From Desulfosporosinus hippei DSM 8344 (GTDB taxonomy: Bacteria > Bacillota > Desulfitobacteriia > Desulfitobacteriales > Desulfitobacteriaceae): 64,000 nucleotides of DNA. Below are positions 1-10,306 of the stretch, piece by piece. Under the pieces are notes generated by a model. The model was not told where the DNA came from. It saw only the letters and a list, made by a program, of their open reading frames with translations, and searched no databases. The stretch's first letter is position 1. The number at the start of each line of letters is the position of its first letter. Location of the stretch: positions 310,001-374,000 of the forward strand of contig NZ_FNCP01000001.1 of assembly GCF_900100785.1 (NCBI RefSeq), given 5' to 3'. Made by a program: the position numbers and the translations under genes.

Positions 1-68
1 CCTGCCTATGGCAGTGATTTTGCGGCCCAAAGGGTCGCACTTACCGATTAAAACCCGATCATAGGAAT

Positions 69-96
69 TCAAATTCGGATTTGAATCCGAATTTGA
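69..96. repeat. Perfect palindrome
   Basis: This is a 28-bp inverted repeat with arms TCAAATTCGGATT and AATCCGAATTTGA around a TG centre, in the non-coding stretch left of the DUF2200 gene. It has no T-run on either side, so it is not an obvious terminator. Its function is unknown. It resembles in style the palindromes near 32523 and 62337, although the arm sequences differ. Confidence 0.5.
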
Positions 97-167
97 GAAA
101 ATACAGACGGATGTGTGAGGCTTCAAAAATCACTAAGTTATGGAATCATTCTTTTAGCTTTTAAATA

Positions 168-518
168 TTATTTTCGCAAAATCTTATCCATCGCTTTTCC
201 CTTTGCTAACTCATCGATCAGCTTATCCAAATAGCGAATTTCCTGCATAGTTGGTTCTTCGATGTCTTCCACTCGGACACCGCAGACCACACCTTTGATC
301 AAAGCCCTCGAAGGATTTAGTTGGGGAGCTTCCTCAAAGAAGGTCTCAAAGTCTGTCTTTTTTTCAAGTTGCGCTTCTAACTCCTCCTGGCTATATCCTG
401 TCAACCAACGCATGATTTCATCGACTTCTGTTTTCGTCCGTCCTTTTTTCTCCGCCTTCGTAACATAATGGGGATAGACACTTGCGACACTCATTGTATA
501 GATATTATGTTTGGGCAT
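168..518 (-). CDS. DUF2200 family protein
   Basis: This is a small soluble protein of 116 residues with no signal peptide or membrane segment. From memory of the family, the sequence matches DUF2200 over its whole length. Characteristic parts are the N-terminal [17 protein letters not shown], the central [11 protein letters not shown] and the C-terminal [20 protein letters not shown]. No biochemical function is established for this family. The gene stands alone: the nearest neighbour, ppdK, ends beyond a 400-nt gap that contains a terminator. A candidate ribosome binding site (GAGGATG) precedes the ATG. The family call is fairly sure; no role can be given. Confidence 0.85.
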   Translation of the reverse strand: MPKHNIYTMSVASVYPHYVTKAEKKGRTKTEVDEIMRWLTGYSQEELEAQLEKKTDFETFFEEAPQLNPSRALIKGVVCGVRVEDIEEPTMQEIRYLDKLIDELAKGKAMDKILRK

Positions 519-812
519 GATACATCCTCGCTTCTATGGTTTTCTTTATTATGGGCTGCCGCTATCATAATAGACCAATCATCGTTTTTCATTATTATGA
601 AACACTTAAAGCCCTTTTAGTCTGAATTTCCGAGGTCACTTCTAAAAAATAAAAACCCTTAATCATTCTTTGTTTTTAGTCTCTAAATCTTGAATTCTCT
701 TTTCTAAGGTTTTTATTAGATGTCAATTGGTAGTCAAGAAGATTGATTTTCCACTGTTGCCTGACATTAACGGATAACACCCTGTTCATAATGCCTAAAA
801 TGAATAAAAATT

Positions 813-850
813 GGGTACTGTCTCTTAGAATCACTCAGAAACAGTACCCT
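813..850 (-). terminator. Terminator downstream of ppdK
   Basis: The arms GGGTACTGT and ACAGTACCC are separated by about 19 nt and lie just past the ppdK stop. On the minus strand the stem is followed by AATTTTT. On the plus strand it is followed by TCATTTTATTTT, so it may work in both directions. The rest of the 519-922 gap shows no gene. Confidence 0.7.
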
Positions 851-922
851 CATTTTATTTTATATCGAGTTTCATCACCTGTATAATCAGGCTTTTAAGC
901 TTTCCATCATATATTTCAAGCC

Positions 923-3577
923 TTACTTCGATTGCACCTTGTTGTTAACAGCGGCCTGGGCTGCTGCCAAGCGAGCAATCGGCACCCGGAAGGGTGAACA
1001 AGAGACATAATCCAGACCAACAATGTGGCAGAATTCAATAGAATTTGGTTCTCCGCCATGCTCTCCGCAGATACCTAAGCCGAGACTAGGGTTAGCACCC
1101 CGGCCCAGATTTACGCCTATGCCGACGAGTTTGCCTACCCCGTCTCGATCGAGTACGACAAAGGGGTCGGTTTTCATCAGCTTCTTGTCCAGATAGACCG
1201 GCAAGAACTTTCCTTGTGCGTCATCCCGGGACAGGCCCATGGTCATCTGGGTGAGATCATTCGTTCCAAAGGAGAAGAAGTCCGCCACTTTTCCGATTTC
1301 ATCAGCCAAAAGAGCCGCTCGGGGTACTTCAATCATAGTTCCAACATGATAGCTGATTTGGACATTTTGTTCTTGCATAACTTCAGTGGCGGTGTCATCC
1401 ACTAACTTCCGCATCATAATAAACTCTTCTTTGCCCATAACCAGGGGGATCATGACCTCAGGATGAATCTCATATCCTTCTTTGATCAGCCGGGCACTGG
1501 CTTGGAAAATCGCTCGGGCTTGCATAACCGTGATTTCTGGGAAGGAAACCCCAAGGCGACAACCGCGATGACCAAGCATAGGATTTAATTCAGACAAAGC
1601 TCGAACATTGCGCAGCAAGGACTCTTTTTCCTGTAAGGCGCCCGAGTCATCCTTGCTCATTCTCAGCTTAGTAATCTCGACGACTAACTCTTCCGAATGG
1701 GGCAGGAACTCGTGAAGGGGGGGATCAAGCAAACGAATAGTGACCGGGAATCCCTGCATAGCCTTTAAAATTCCGTAGAAATCCTCTTCCTGCATGGGCA
1801 AAAGCTTGGCCAGAGCCTCTTCCCGCTCTTCCAAGGATTGGGCCAAAATCATATCTTGCACAATGGGAATCCGCTCAGGATCCATAAACATATGTTCAGT
1901 CCTAGTTAACCCAATTCCTACCGCTCCATAATCCCGAGCATTGGTTGCTTCCGTCGGACTATCGGCATTGGCCATAACTCGCAGTCTGGAAATCTCATCA
2001 GCCCAGCCTAAGAATTCTTTAAATCCTTCACTCAACTCAGGATCAACCATGGATACTTCGCCCTTGATCACCCGTCCGGTAGCTCCATCAATAGACATAA
2101 TAGTTCCTTGTGGGTACTCAACCCCATCAATAGCCACTACACCTTGAGTATAATCTATTTTCAAGGCATCACAGCCGCAAACTGCTGGTTTACCCATATG
2201 ACGAGACACAACCGCAGCATGACTTGTCATACCTCCGCGACTGGTCAAAATACCCTGGGCAGCTAAAATACCGCGAATATCATCGGGAGTAGTTTCAGTC
2301 CGAACCAAGATTACCTTCTCCCCAAGATTCCCTAAGCGCTCTGCTTCCTCAGCACTCAAAACGATTCTTCCTGAAGCAGCTCCTGGAGAAGCCGGAAGTC
2401 CTTTGGCCAGTACATGCAGCTTAACCCCGGTATCCATGCGACGATGCAATAAATGCTCCAATTGATCCGGCTCAATTCTCATGACAGCTTCTTCTTTAGT
2501 GATCACACCTTCATGGAACAGTTCTACTGCCACACGAATGGCTGCTGACGCAGTTCGTTTACCATTACGGGTTTGTAGCATGTACAGTTTGCCCCGCTCG
2601 ATTGTGAACTCAATATCCTGCATATCCCGATAGTGAGCTTCCAGCTTTTTCGAAAAGCTCAAGAACTGCTGATAGATCTCCGGGTTTTCCTGAGCCAAGG
2701 TGGCAATGGGGTTTGGGGTACGTATACCGGCTACCACGTCTTCCCCTTGGGCATTCATTAAATATTCTCCATAGAGAGCACTTTCCCCAGTCGATGGGTT
2801 GCGGGTAAAGGCCACTCCAGTTCCTGAATCGGAGCCCATGTTTCCAAAGACCATTGATTGAACATTGACAGCCGTGCCAATCTCATGGGGGATATTATTA
2901 ATTTTCCGATAGACATTGGCCCGATCATTATTCCACGAACGGAAAACGGCTAAAACAGCCTGTTGCAGCTGATTTCTTGGCTCCATAGGAAAGGGGCTGC
3001 CGGTTTTACGTTCGATCTTTTTCTTATATTCACTGACCATCCATTTAAGACTTTCTGTGGACAGTTCAGAGTCATAACGAACTCCTTGCTTCTCTTTAGC
3101 AGTCTCTAAGATTTGTTCAAAATTATAATGCTCTACTTCTAAAACAACGTCTCCAAACATTTGAATAAAGCGACGATAGCAATCCCAAGCGAAACGCTCA
3201 TTTTGCGTGTTAGCAGCTAATGCTTCCACTGTATCATCATTCAGCCCTAAATTAAGGACCGTATCCATCATTCCCGGCATCGAAAACTTTGCCCCAGACC
3301 TCACAGAAACCAGCAGAGGATTGTTCTTGTCCCCAAAAAGCTTACCGGAAGCTGCTTCAACTTCTGCTAAGGCCGGCCAAACTTGCTCCCAAATCCCCTC
3401 GGGAAACTTCTCACCGTTGCTGTAATACTCGTTGCAGGCCTCTGTTGTAATCGTAAATCCAGGAGGTACCGGCAAGCCAATTTGAGTCATCTCCGCTAAA
3501 TTAGCCCCTTTTCCACCCAACAAATCGCGCATGGAAGCTTTACCTTCTTGAAATAAATAAACATACTTCTTATTCAT
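923..3577 (-). CDS. ppdK: Pyruvate, phosphate dikinase (PPDK)
   Basis: This cytoplasmic enzyme interconverts pyruvate, ATP and phosphate with phosphoenolpyruvate, AMP and pyrophosphate. It serves gluconeogenesis or pyrophosphate-linked glycolysis in anaerobes. The 884 residues match full-length bacterial PPDK. The N-terminal ATP-grasp part begins with [10 protein letters not shown]. The central phosphohistidine motif [12 protein letters not shown] carries the catalytic His and the Thr that the regulatory protein modifies. The C-terminal TIM-barrel PEP/pyruvate domain contains GTNDLTQMT and ends near [16 protein letters not shown]. It overlaps the 3' end of the PPDK regulatory gene by 8 nt, so the two are almost certainly co-transcribed and the enzyme is likely controlled by reversible phosphorylation. 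Confidence 0.98.
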   Translation of the reverse strand: MNKKYVYLFQEGKASMRDLLGGKGANLAEMTQIGLPVPPGFTITTEACNEYYSNGEKFPEGIWEQVWPALAEVEAASGKLFGDKNNPLLVSVRSGAKFSMPGMMDTVLNLGLNDDTVEALAANTQNERFAWDCYRRFIQMFGDVVLEVEHYNFEQILETAKEKQGVRYDSELSTESLKWMVSEYKKKIERKTGSPFPMEPRNQLQQAVLAVFRSWNNDRANVYRKINNIPHEIGTAVNVQSMVFGNMGSDSGTGVAFTRNPSTGESALYGEYLMNAQGEDVVAGIRTPNPIATLAQENPEIYQQFLSFSKKLEAHYRDMQDIEFTIERGKLYMLQTRNGKRTASAAIRVAVELFHEGVITKEEAVMRIEPDQLEHLLHRRMDTGVKLHVLAKGLPASPGAASGRIVLSAEEAERLGNLGEKVILVRTETTPDDIRGILAAQGILTSRGGMTSHAAVVSRHMGKPAVCGCDALKIDYTQGVVAIDGVEYPQGTIMSIDGATGRVIKGEVSMVDPELSEGFKEFLGWADEISRLRVMANADSPTEATNARDYGAVGIGLTRTEHMFMDPERIPIVQDMILAQSLEEREEALAKLLPMQEEDFYGILKAMQGFPVTIRLLDPPLHEFLPHSEELVVEITKLRMSKDDSGALQEKESLLRNVRALSELNPMLGHRGCRLGVSFPEITVMQARAIFQASARLIKEGYEIHPEVMIPLVMGKEEFIMMRKLVDDTATEVMQEQNVQISYHVGTMIEVPRAALLADEIGKVADFFSFGTNDLTQMTMGLSRDDAQGKFLPVYLDKKLMKTDPFVVLDRDGVGKLVGIGVNLGRGANPSLGLGICGEHGGEPNSIEFCHIVGLDYVSCSPFRVPIARLAAAQAAVNNKVQSK

Positions 3578-4391
3578 TTCGATCCCCCTTAAATAATATC
3601 TCTAATATAATGCTGGCTGTCTCCTCTACCGCTTTTCCGGTAGCGTCGATAATCGGACAGCCGATACGTCTCATAATACCTCGGGCATACTCTAACTCTT
3701 GCATAATCCGGTCCAGGTTAGCATAATCTGCGGAAGCGCCTAAGCCCAGTGTTTTTAAACGCTCTGTTCGGATTTGGTTAAGTAGTTCCGGTCTCAACGT
3801 AAGACCAACTATTTTTCGGGATGGAATACTAAAAAGTTCCTCCGGAGGATCAACCTCCGGAACTAAAGGAATATTCGCAGCTTTAAGCCCTTTATGGGCT
3901 AAGTACATGCTGAGTGGGGTCTTGGAAGTACGGGAAACACCGATTAGAACTACATCCGCAAAAAGAACCCCGCGCGGATCTTTGCCATCATCGTATTTAA
4001 CAGCGAATTCGATGGCTTCTACTTTTCTAAAATATTGTTCATCCAGTCGATGGATTATGTTCGGCGTATGGGTGGGATCCATACCGGTTTGACTGGCCAA
4101 AGCCCCAATCAGCGGTCCAAGAATATCAACAGTTTTAAGTCCCTTTTCTAAAGCCTTATTCTCCAAGTATTCACGCAGGTCTTTAAGAACAAGAGTATAA
4201 ACTAAGATAGCTTGCTCAGCCGCGGCCTCTTCCATAATATCTTCTAGATGGGTTTGATCCCTTACATAAGGAACCCTGCGAATACGAGTCTTAACCCCTA
4301 TAAATTGTGCCGCAGCAGCCCGACTTACAAACTCAGCCGTCTCACCAAGGGCATCTGAAATAACATAAATAACAGCCGATTGGGTCGTCAA
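3570..4391 (-). CDS. PPDK regulatory protein (bifunctional kinase/phosphorylase)
   Basis: This is a DUF299-family (YqfL/PDRP1) protein. It inactivates PPDK by ADP-dependent phosphorylation of the active-site threonine and reactivates it by phosphate-dependent dephosphorylation. The P-loop-like [15 protein letters not shown] lies in the middle, with ADVVLIGVS just before it. I chose the TTG start at 4391 because GGAGGTG lies five bases upstream and the protein then begins [17 protein letters not shown], as is typical of the family. A longer reading frame to 4433 has no such site. The gene sits between ccpN and ppdK, as yqfL follows ccpN in Bacillus, and the target enzyme is the next gene. Confidence 0.93.
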   Translation of the reverse strand: MTTQSAVIYVISDALGETAEFVSRAAAAQFIGVKTRIRRVPYVRDQTHLEDIMEEAAAEQAILVYTLVLKDLREYLENKALEKGLKTVDILGPLIGALASQTGMDPTHTPNIIHRLDEQYFRKVEAIEFAVKYDDGKDPRGVLFADVVLIGVSRTSKTPLSMYLAHKGLKAANIPLVPEVDPPEELFSIPSRKIVGLTLRPELLNQIRTERLKTLGLGASADYANLDRIMQELEYARGIMRRIGCPIIDATGKAVEETASIILEILFKGDRNE

Positions 4392-4446
4392 AAATAACAC
4401 CTCCGAATTGTACGTAGTCCCTTTAACCTTCATATCAAGGATATAT

Positions 4447-5085
4447 TTATCTCGTTTCCGAAATCTCTACAAACAGTTTCGTGACATTTGTCTTAGTAAA
4501 CCGACCTACAACCTCATAACACTCATTTCCATTCTCATCCACATACCCTTCAACCACCGGCAAACTATCCACCTGGTGCTGTACCAGTTTCTTAGCAGCA
4601 CTTAAGACGGGCTCATCAAGGGTTGTCATGTAGATGTTCGGCATTCGGGTCATAATAACGCCGACCGGAACTTGTTGAAGATCCATTTTTCCCAGAGATG
4701 CTTTCATGATATCTTTTCGAGAGACCATTCCCAGCAGAACTCTATCGGGGCTAACAACTGTTACACTCCCAACGTTCTGGGTAAACATCACAACTGTTGC
4801 ATCATAGATACTCGCATTTTCCAATACTGTGACCGGCATAGACTTAAATGAGCAGACTCGTAGCTGAAGCATACGCTCCATGATAGGAGAGGGGCCGAGA
4901 TCTTCACGATAGGAATATCCGACACGTGGCCGTGCCACTAAGACTCCGGACATTGTCAAGACGGTTAAATCCGGGCGGAGCGTAGCTCGCGTCAAATTAA
5001 GCATTGAAGCAATCTTTTCACCCGTGATGGAACCTGAAGCTTTCACGATCTCCACTATTCGTTGTTGCCGTTCCGTCCATTCCAA
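4447..5085 (-). CDS. ccpN: CcpN-like repressor with HTH and two CBS domains
   Basis: This is a cytoplasmic transcription regulator of 212 residues. Residues 1 to 60 form a winged helix-turn-helix ([21 protein letters not shown]...[13 protein letters not shown]). Two CBS domains follow, the first around [19 protein letters not shown] and the second around [21 protein letters not shown]. Bacillus CcpN represses gluconeogenic genes in the presence of glucose. Here it lies 55 nt ahead of the PPDK regulator and ppdK, which fits control of the pyruvate-to-PEP step. That target is inference. Its own promoter must lie in the 5086-5383 gap, where I see no clear consensus. Confidence 0.88.
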   Translation of the reverse strand: MEWTERQQRIVEIVKASGSITGEKIASMLNLTRATLRPDLTVLTMSGVLVARPRVGYSYREDLGPSPIMERMLQLRVCSFKSMPVTVLENASIYDATVVMFTQNVGSVTVVSPDRVLLGMVSRKDIMKASLGKMDLQQVPVGVIMTRMPNIYMTTLDEPVLSAAKKLVQHQVDSLPVVEGYVDENGNECYEVVGRFTKTNVTKLFVEISETR

Positions 5086-5383
5086 CCAATTTCACCTCTT
5101 ATGTATTGCTCTGTCTCAATGTGACATACTATTGGGTTCAATTCGATCAATTATACCATATAATATTATTCGTTGGGTAGATATTGTTTCATATATGATG
5201 AACTTTTTCTAAATAATTTTCGATCTTTCTAAGAATATGATGTTTTTACTCTTGAGGTAAAATTGTTGGGACAGTTTATAAAATAGGATCACCTTGATTT
5301 ATCAAAAAGCCGTTAGCAATTCCAAAGTATTCATTGAGTTGCCTCGGTGATAGCAAGCATCTTAACAACTAAATTAATTATTG

Positions 5384-5422
5384 CTAGAGGGTCTGTAACA
5401 ACTATTGTTACAGACCCTCTAG
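5384..5422 (-). terminator. Hairpin downstream of glyS
   Basis: A perfect 17-bp stem (arms starting CTAGAGGGTCTGT) with a 5-nt loop lies about 30 nt past the glyS stop. The tail on the minus strand is AT-rich but lacks a clean U-run. It probably ends the glyQS transcript. The remaining 5086-5383 gap shows no gene. Confidence 0.6.
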
Positions 5423-5454
5423 AGACCCTACCGTTCAATTGTATCTTCTAAAAA

Positions 5455-7530
5455 TTAAGCTAAAAGACTTAACTCACCCAAGCAGCCCAGCATTTCTACA
5501 CATTGTCCAAGCAACGCTAAGCGGGCCTTTTTCAAATCTTCATCTTCTACCATAATCATGACCGCTTGGAAAAGGACTTCGATCTGAGGGACAAGTTCCC
5601 AGGCCAGATCATAGGCTTCCTCATAGTTGCCTAACTTGATCATCTCATCAAAACCCTGTCTACGGGAAGATATCCCTTTAGCCAAGGCTATTTCAGTTGC
5701 ATCTACCAAAGAAGCTTCCTTTAACTCTGCCAGAGCTTCTTTCTTGCTTAAGTTATAGCAGCGGGTATAGGTTTGAGCGTAAAGAACAAACGCTTCTTCC
5801 CCTCGTTTTTTCGAAAGCACTCGAGCTCTTTTTACCGAACGATTAATGTTCTCACTACCCAGCGCCAAAACAGCATCCACAGTATCATAGCGAAGTCCTT
5901 GCTCCTGAAGCACGAACCGCACCCTCTGCTGGAAGAAATCAAGCAATAAAGGTAAGATGTCGCCCAGGGGCAATGCTGCCGTCCCCTGCTCCTCAAATAA
6001 ACTGTAGGATTTTTGGATGAGCTCAGGCAAAGAGAGATCCCAACCGGAATCTAACAGAACTGCCACAATACCTTGAGCTTGTCTTCTGAGAGCGTAAGGA
6101 TCTTGAGAGCCTGTAGGTTGAATTCCGATACTAAATGCTCCGACAATCGCATCAAGTTTATCCGCTATGCTCACCACCCGTCCACAGTCTGAAGCAGGTG
6201 TCGCATCTCCGGCAAAGCGAGGTTGATAGTGCTCCAGTATTCCTCGGCAAACCTCAGGCTTCTCTCCGCTGGCTTGAGCATAATCCGCCCCCATAATCCC
6301 TTGCAGCTCGGGAAAATCGCTAACCATCAGGGTTACCAGATCTGCCTTTGCTAAATAGGCAGTTCGATCAACCTCTGCTTGCTTGCCTTCTCCAAAACTT
6401 AGACCTTTCGCCATAAATCCGGATAATCCCCTTAAACGCTCAACTCTTTGTTCAACTGTCCCCAGCTTCTCGTGATAGACAATTTTCCCAAGCTTCGGAA
6501 CTAAGTCAGCTAAGGCAACTTTTTGATCTTCTCGATAATAAAAAGCTGCATCTTCTAAGCGAGCCTTCAGAACTTTTTCATTACCCGCTTTAACTGTGTC
6601 TAGAGCGAAATCGCTTCCGTTGCGCACAGTGATAAAATAAGGCAACAGTTTTCCTTCTTCAGTCCGTACGGGAAAATAACGTTGATGCTCCCGCATAGGA
6701 GTTGTAATAACAGCCTCCGGCAAGTGCATATATTGAGAAGCCACTTCACCCAATAACGCCGTCGGATATTCAACCAGATGAATAACCTCACTCAAGAGTT
6801 CTTCATCTTCAGGAACCTTACCTCCGACGTTTTCAGCCAGTTCTTTCAATTGTGCTAAAATCAAAGCCTTACGTTCCTCGGGATCAATAACCACATAGGC
6901 TTGACGCAAAGCCTCACGATAAACTGAAGGTTGACTAATCTGTACCTCTGCCGTTGCTAAAGTACGATGTCCTCGGGAAACACGCCCTGAGTTGAGGCCC
7001 ACAAATTCGAAGGGAATGATATCTGAGCTGTAAAGTGCGACAATCCACCGAATCGGTCGAGCAAAGCGAAATTCCAGATCCCCCCAACGCATCGGCTTAG
7101 GAAAATGTAATGCGTTAATCAGGTCAAGGGCCAACTGAGCAAGCAGAGATTTCGTTTCCAGCCCAACTTCAGATTTTCGAGCATATACATAGGGTACCCC
7201 ATTAACTTCCTGAACAAAAAGGTCTTCTATGGACACACCCTGCCCTCTGGCAAACCCTTGAGCCGCTTTAGTGGGAGCTCCGCTGGCATCATAAGCAGCT
7301 TTGACCGCCGGGCCTTTAACTTCCATGGATAAATCCTCTTGGGTCTCCGCAAGTTCTAAGACAATTAGCGTCAGACGCCGGGGAGTCGCAAATACCTGGA
7401 TTTCTTTATAGTTTAAACGGAGTTCAGCAAGACGCTTGCCGGCTTGCTCTTCCAACTGACTCATTGCCCCAGGTGAGAATTTTGCCGGGATTTCTTCCGT
7501 TCCGATCTCAAGCAGAAAATCCTTTGCCAT
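5455..7530 (-). CDS. glyS: Glycine-tRNA ligase, beta subunit
   Basis: This is the beta chain of the bacterial alpha2-beta2 glycyl-tRNA synthetase, which recognises and charges tRNA-Gly. Its 691 residues match the family length. It begins KDFLLEIGTEEIPAKFSPGA, the family signature, and carries the HD-like middle part and a C-terminal anticodon-binding DALR-like region (SVKRARVLSKK). It starts one base after the glyQ stop, so translation is probably coupled. Both genes are under the T-box upstream of glyQ. Confidence 0.97.
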   Translation of the reverse strand: MAKDFLLEIGTEEIPAKFSPGAMSQLEEQAGKRLAELRLNYKEIQVFATPRRLTLIVLELAETQEDLSMEVKGPAVKAAYDASGAPTKAAQGFARGQGVSIEDLFVQEVNGVPYVYARKSEVGLETKSLLAQLALDLINALHFPKPMRWGDLEFRFARPIRWIVALYSSDIIPFEFVGLNSGRVSRGHRTLATAEVQISQPSVYREALRQAYVVIDPEERKALILAQLKELAENVGGKVPEDEELLSEVIHLVEYPTALLGEVASQYMHLPEAVITTPMREHQRYFPVRTEEGKLLPYFITVRNGSDFALDTVKAGNEKVLKARLEDAAFYYREDQKVALADLVPKLGKIVYHEKLGTVEQRVERLRGLSGFMAKGLSFGEGKQAEVDRTAYLAKADLVTLMVSDFPELQGIMGADYAQASGEKPEVCRGILEHYQPRFAGDATPASDCGRVVSIADKLDAIVGAFSIGIQPTGSQDPYALRRQAQGIVAVLLDSGWDLSLPELIQKSYSLFEEQGTAALPLGDILPLLLDFFQQRVRFVLQEQGLRYDTVDAVLALGSENINRSVKRARVLSKKRGEEAFVLYAQTYTRCYNLSKKEALAELKEASLVDATEIALAKGISSRRQGFDEMIKLGNYEEAYDLAWELVPQIEVLFQAVMIMVEDEDLKKARLALLGQCVEMLGCLGELSLLA

Positions 7531-7531
7531 C

Positions 7532-8425
7532 TTATTTCACCTCTTTCACAGAGTTATTTTTCTTTAGTAAAGGGAAACCTAACTTCTCTCTCTGCTCTAC
7601 ATAGGCCTGAGCACAAAGACGAGCTAAAGCTCTAACCCTGGCAATGTAGCTGGTACGTTCTGTGACACTAATTGCCCCCCGGGCGTCCAAGAGGTTAAAG
7701 GTATGAGAGCATTTTAAAACATAATCATAGGCCGGAAGTACTAGCCCCTTCTCCACAACCCGCTTTGCCTCCCGTTCATACATATCAAACCAGGTTTGTA
7801 AGGCTTCAATATCCGCTACCTCAAAATTATAGTGGGAGTAATCAATTTCATTTTGCAGATAGATATCACCGTAAGTGACATCCCCCACCCATTCAATGTC
7901 ATAAACATTATCCTTATTTTGGATATAGGTTGTTAAGCGCTCCAGTCCATAGGTAATCTCAGCACAAACCGGTTTACAGTCAATCCCTCCGCACTGTTGG
8001 AAATAGGTAAACTGAGTCACTTCCATTCCATCAAGCCAGACTTCCCAGCCTAATCCCCAGGCACCCAAGGTTGGTGATTCCCAATTATCTTCAACAAAAC
8101 GAATATCATGCTCGCGAGGATTGATCCCTAATTTTTCCAGACTCTGCAAGTAGAGCTCCTGGACATTGTCCGGAGAAGGCTTAAGAATAACTTGATATTG
8201 AAAATAATGCTGTAAGCGGTTGGGATTTTCTCCATATCGTCCGTCGGTAGGTCTCCGAGACGGCTCAACATAGGCAACATTCCAGGGCTCCGGTCCCAAA
8301 GCTCTTAAAAAAGTTGCCGGGTTCATAGTCCCGGCCCCTTTTTCCACATCATAGGGCTGCGCAATAATACACCCTTGCTCACCCCAAAACTGATTAAGGG
8401 TCAGAATAACGTCTTGGAATTTCAT
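7532..8425 (-). CDS. glyQ: Glycine-tRNA ligase, alpha subunit
   Basis: This is the catalytic alpha chain of tetrameric glycyl-tRNA synthetase, a class II enzyme that forms glycyl-adenylate. The protein has 297 residues and begins [20 protein letters not shown]. It contains the family blocks [19 protein letters not shown] and [18 protein letters not shown]. An ATG preceded by AGGAGG is the start. It lies about 320 nt downstream of a T-box leader terminator. The long stretch between them contains a structured repeat (about 8565-8680), so the mRNA has an unusually long 5' region after the T-box. Confidence 0.97.
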   Translation of the reverse strand: MKFQDVILTLNQFWGEQGCIIAQPYDVEKGAGTMNPATFLRALGPEPWNVAYVEPSRRPTDGRYGENPNRLQHYFQYQVILKPSPDNVQELYLQSLEKLGINPREHDIRFVEDNWESPTLGAWGLGWEVWLDGMEVTQFTYFQQCGGIDCKPVCAEITYGLERLTTYIQNKDNVYDIEWVGDVTYGDIYLQNEIDYSHYNFEVADIEALQTWFDMYEREAKRVVEKGLVLPAYDYVLKCSHTFNLLDARGAISVTERTSYIARVRALARLCAQAYVEQREKLGFPLLKKNNSVKEVK

Positions 8426-8564
8426 GATAAACCTCCTATTATAATTCTATTTAGATAAAGATCGATTTCAACTCATATGGGTGAACGTGCAGTGGCCCCT
8501 TACTTCCAAAGACCCCATCTCTCCCGTTCCCAGCCCCAACTGACCAGAAACTAAGGGGCAAATT

Positions 8565-8680
8565 GCTTAGTGAACACTTTAGTGGGAGTTCACGATAAAG
8601 CGAGTGCCGATACTGAGGCATCATTCCGCCCATGTTCACATTCTGCACTACCCAGAGGTTGGCGGAATAGGCTCAGTATC
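8565..8680 (-). repeat. Conserved-loop structured repeat in the glyQ leader
   Basis: On the minus strand, arms GATACTGAG...ATTCCGCC (8661-8680) and GGCGGAAT...CTCAGTATC (8609-8630) enclose a loop that begins AACCTCTGGG and ends TGTGAAC. The motif CACTAAAGTG follows at 8575-8584. The same loop, on stems of different sequence, occurs downstream of dnaK, hrcA and spoIIP. The copy lies between the T-box terminator and the glyQ start codon, so it should be present in glyQS mRNA. No function is known to me. Confidence 0.65.
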
Positions 8681-8744
8681 CAACGAGCCAGGGAACGGGA
8701 ACGTGTGTGAACGTGCAACGCCCTTACTTTCAAAAACCCCAAAT

Positions 8745-8960
8745 TAAAAAACCCTCACCCCCGTAGCAATTTTACAAGCTACAGGGACGAGAGCTATTCC
8801 CGCGGTTCCACCCTGTTTGACCCCTAAGAGTCCCCTTCGTTTTATATGCTCAGAGCCGCCCCATTCACTTCTCCCATTCGGCTTCCACCCGCCCGAACTC
8901 GCTATAAGAGAGGATTCGTGAACTTCTTTCCCATCATCGCAGAATTAAAGACATTAATTT
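8745..8960 (-). promoter_or_regulatory. T-box riboswitch for glyQS
   Basis: The minus strand carries the T-box core TGGAACCGCGGG at 8799-8810, inside AGGGTGGAACCGCGGGA. Stem I-like sequence lies upstream of it. Downstream is a terminator whose stem pairs GTAGC with GCTAC and is followed by TTTTTT at about 8746-8751. T-boxes sense uncharged tRNA and allow read-through when charging is low. The downstream glycyl-tRNA synthetase genes make tRNA-Gly the expected ligand. I could not place the specifier codon with confidence; a GGC triplet lies in GGGGCGGC within stem I. Confidence 0.93.
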
Positions 8961-9002
8961 TAATTATTATATGCTGAGGAAGAAATTGTGTCAAATCTAC
9001 CC

Positions 9003-9566
9003 TCAACCATTTAGTTCTTTAATTTTAGAAATAAACTTCCCATAAACTTTATGCATATGAGGCTCATTGCTATAATCAATCAATTCTTCTAAAAGGATCC
9101 ATTTAACTCCACTATTTTCATCTTCCTTAACAATCAAGGGGTCATTCTCATCAGCTTCAATCAAAAACGCTGCTGATAAATGCAAATGAGGAGACACGTA
9201 CTCCCCTCGTCTTATATGCCCTAAAACAGGAAGAATATCTAAGGAGAATATTCCGGTTGTCATTAAGTTAATATTAACAACCCCCGTTTCCTCCTTCAAT
9301 TCCTTAATGGCAACAGCTAATAAGTCCTTCTCACCATCAGCATGCCCACCCGTCCATGACCAAGAATTATATATATTATGATGGACAACCAGAACTTTGT
9401 TCCTCGCCTTATTCAATACAAAGGCCGAGCTGGTGAAATGAGCAATTTTATTATTTCTGGTCAGAACATCCTCAAAGACTTCTAAACAATTTAATATTAT
9501 AGATTTATCCTTTTCCTCTTGCTCATTGTAGGGAACGTATTTTTGAATTAATTCGATAGAATCCAT
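9003..9566 (-). CDS. NUDIX hydrolase
   Basis: This is a 187-residue cytoplasmic NUDIX-family hydrolase that probably cleaves a nucleoside diphosphate linked to another group; the substrate cannot be read from sequence. The NUDIX box runs from GGHADGEKD to KELKEETGV. The usual Arg of the REUXEE core is replaced by Lys, while the metal-binding glutamates are kept. The start at 9566 was chosen over an upstream ATG because AAGGAAGAGAG lies just before it. The gene is monocistronic, between DUF4342 and the glyQS T-box. No pathway link is visible. Confidence 0.85.
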   Translation of the reverse strand: MDSIELIQKYVPYNEQEEKDKSIILNCLEVFEDVLTRNNKIAHFTSSAFVLNKARNKVLVVHHNIYNSWSWTGGHADGEKDLLAVAIKELKEETGVVNINLMTTGIFSLDILPVLGHIRRGEYVSPHLHLSAAFLIEADENDPLIVKEDENSGVKWILLEELIDYSNEPHMHKVYGKFISKIKELNG

Positions 9567-9810
9567 GTTCTCTCTCTTCCTTAAGAATAATTTCATTATC
9601 ATCACTTATATGAATTCAATAGAAGTCCTTTGCCTAATGTTGTAATCGTTGTAATCTTAGTTGGAACTCTATCAAACGTAGTTTTAAGTTATCATGTGTT
9701 ACCCCCAATTTGTCGATTTCGAAGCCTCAAGTTATAACAAACTGACTTCCTTTAATCAGAGGGTAGTTAATAAAGGGTAACTGAAGTATACATGGTTTTG
9801 ACAAGAAAAC

Positions 9811-9863
9811 ATGATTCTTGGATTCGCACCTTACCAGTAGACCTGTAAAGACGAATCCAAGAA
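9811..9863 (-). terminator. Hairpin downstream of the recO/DUF4342 unit
   Basis: Arms TTCTTGGATTCG and CGAATCCAAGAA pair across about 27 nt, close to the stop at 9871. The minus-strand tail TCATGTTTTCTTG is moderately T-rich. It is probably the end of the transcript that includes recO. The rest of the 9567-9870 gap shows nothing recognisable. Confidence 0.55.
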
Positions 9864-9870
9864 CTGAAAA

Positions 9871-10305
9871 CTAAAACTCTCCCGCTTCTCCATCATAAGG
9901 ATACTCCGCTTTTGAGGCTACTTCCAACTCAAAATGATTTAAAGCCGCTCCTACAGCGCCTACAAGAGCCAGCAACCTCAAGCTGGGCTTCCTCCATATG
10001 GTATAGGCCAGAGCTAATCCCAAAGGAGCCGAAAGGCTAATAATCGTATTGTCGTGGCGTTTGAGACTAATCGTGGAGTGATTAATATTGGAAACCGTAG
10101 ATTTAAGACTGTCAAGAATACCCTTGCCACATTCTTCAAAATGCTTTTCTTGGCCCAAGCCATTGCGAACCCTCTCCAAATCATCTAAAGCCTTCAGTAA
10201 ATCCCCTTGAGCTAAGTTCAAGGCCGTTCGAGCCTCTTCATAGCCAATCCCCATACGTTCCCGTATTACATCTATCTTGTCAAGTTCTGTCCAGGATTCA
10301 CTCAT
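9871..10305 (-). CDS. UBA-like / DUF4342 protein
   Basis: This is a protein of unknown function with 144 residues from the ATG at 10305, which has AAGGGC upstream; a longer frame would overlap recO. Residues 1 to 50 form a UBA-like three-helix module (KIDVIRERMGIGYEEARTALNLAQGDLLKALDDLE), as in DUF4342 proteins and EF-Ts N-termini. The C-terminal half has one hydrophobic stretch (LGLALAYTIW...LRLLALVGAVGAAL) that may be membrane-associated. It begins one base after the recO stop, so it is probably co-expressed with recO. No role can be assigned. Confidence 0.75.
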   Translation of the reverse strand: MSESWTELDKIDVIRERMGIGYEEARTALNLAQGDLLKALDDLERVRNGLGQEKHFEECGKGILDSLKSTVSNINHSTISLKRHDNTIISLSAPLGLALAYTIWRKPSLRLLALVGAVGAALNHFELEVASKAEYPYDGEAGEF

Positions 10306-10306
10306 A

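Noticed and set aside
1-60. Possible c-di-GMP (GEMM) riboswitch fragment on the minus strand
   Set aside because: A stretch like GGGCCGCAAAATCACTG resembles part of GEMM, but the full conserved core is not there and the window edge cuts it.
8451-8648. 65-codon frame upstream of glyQ
   Set aside because: It runs through the structured repeat in the glyQS leader, has no ribosome binding site, and its residues look like no protein.
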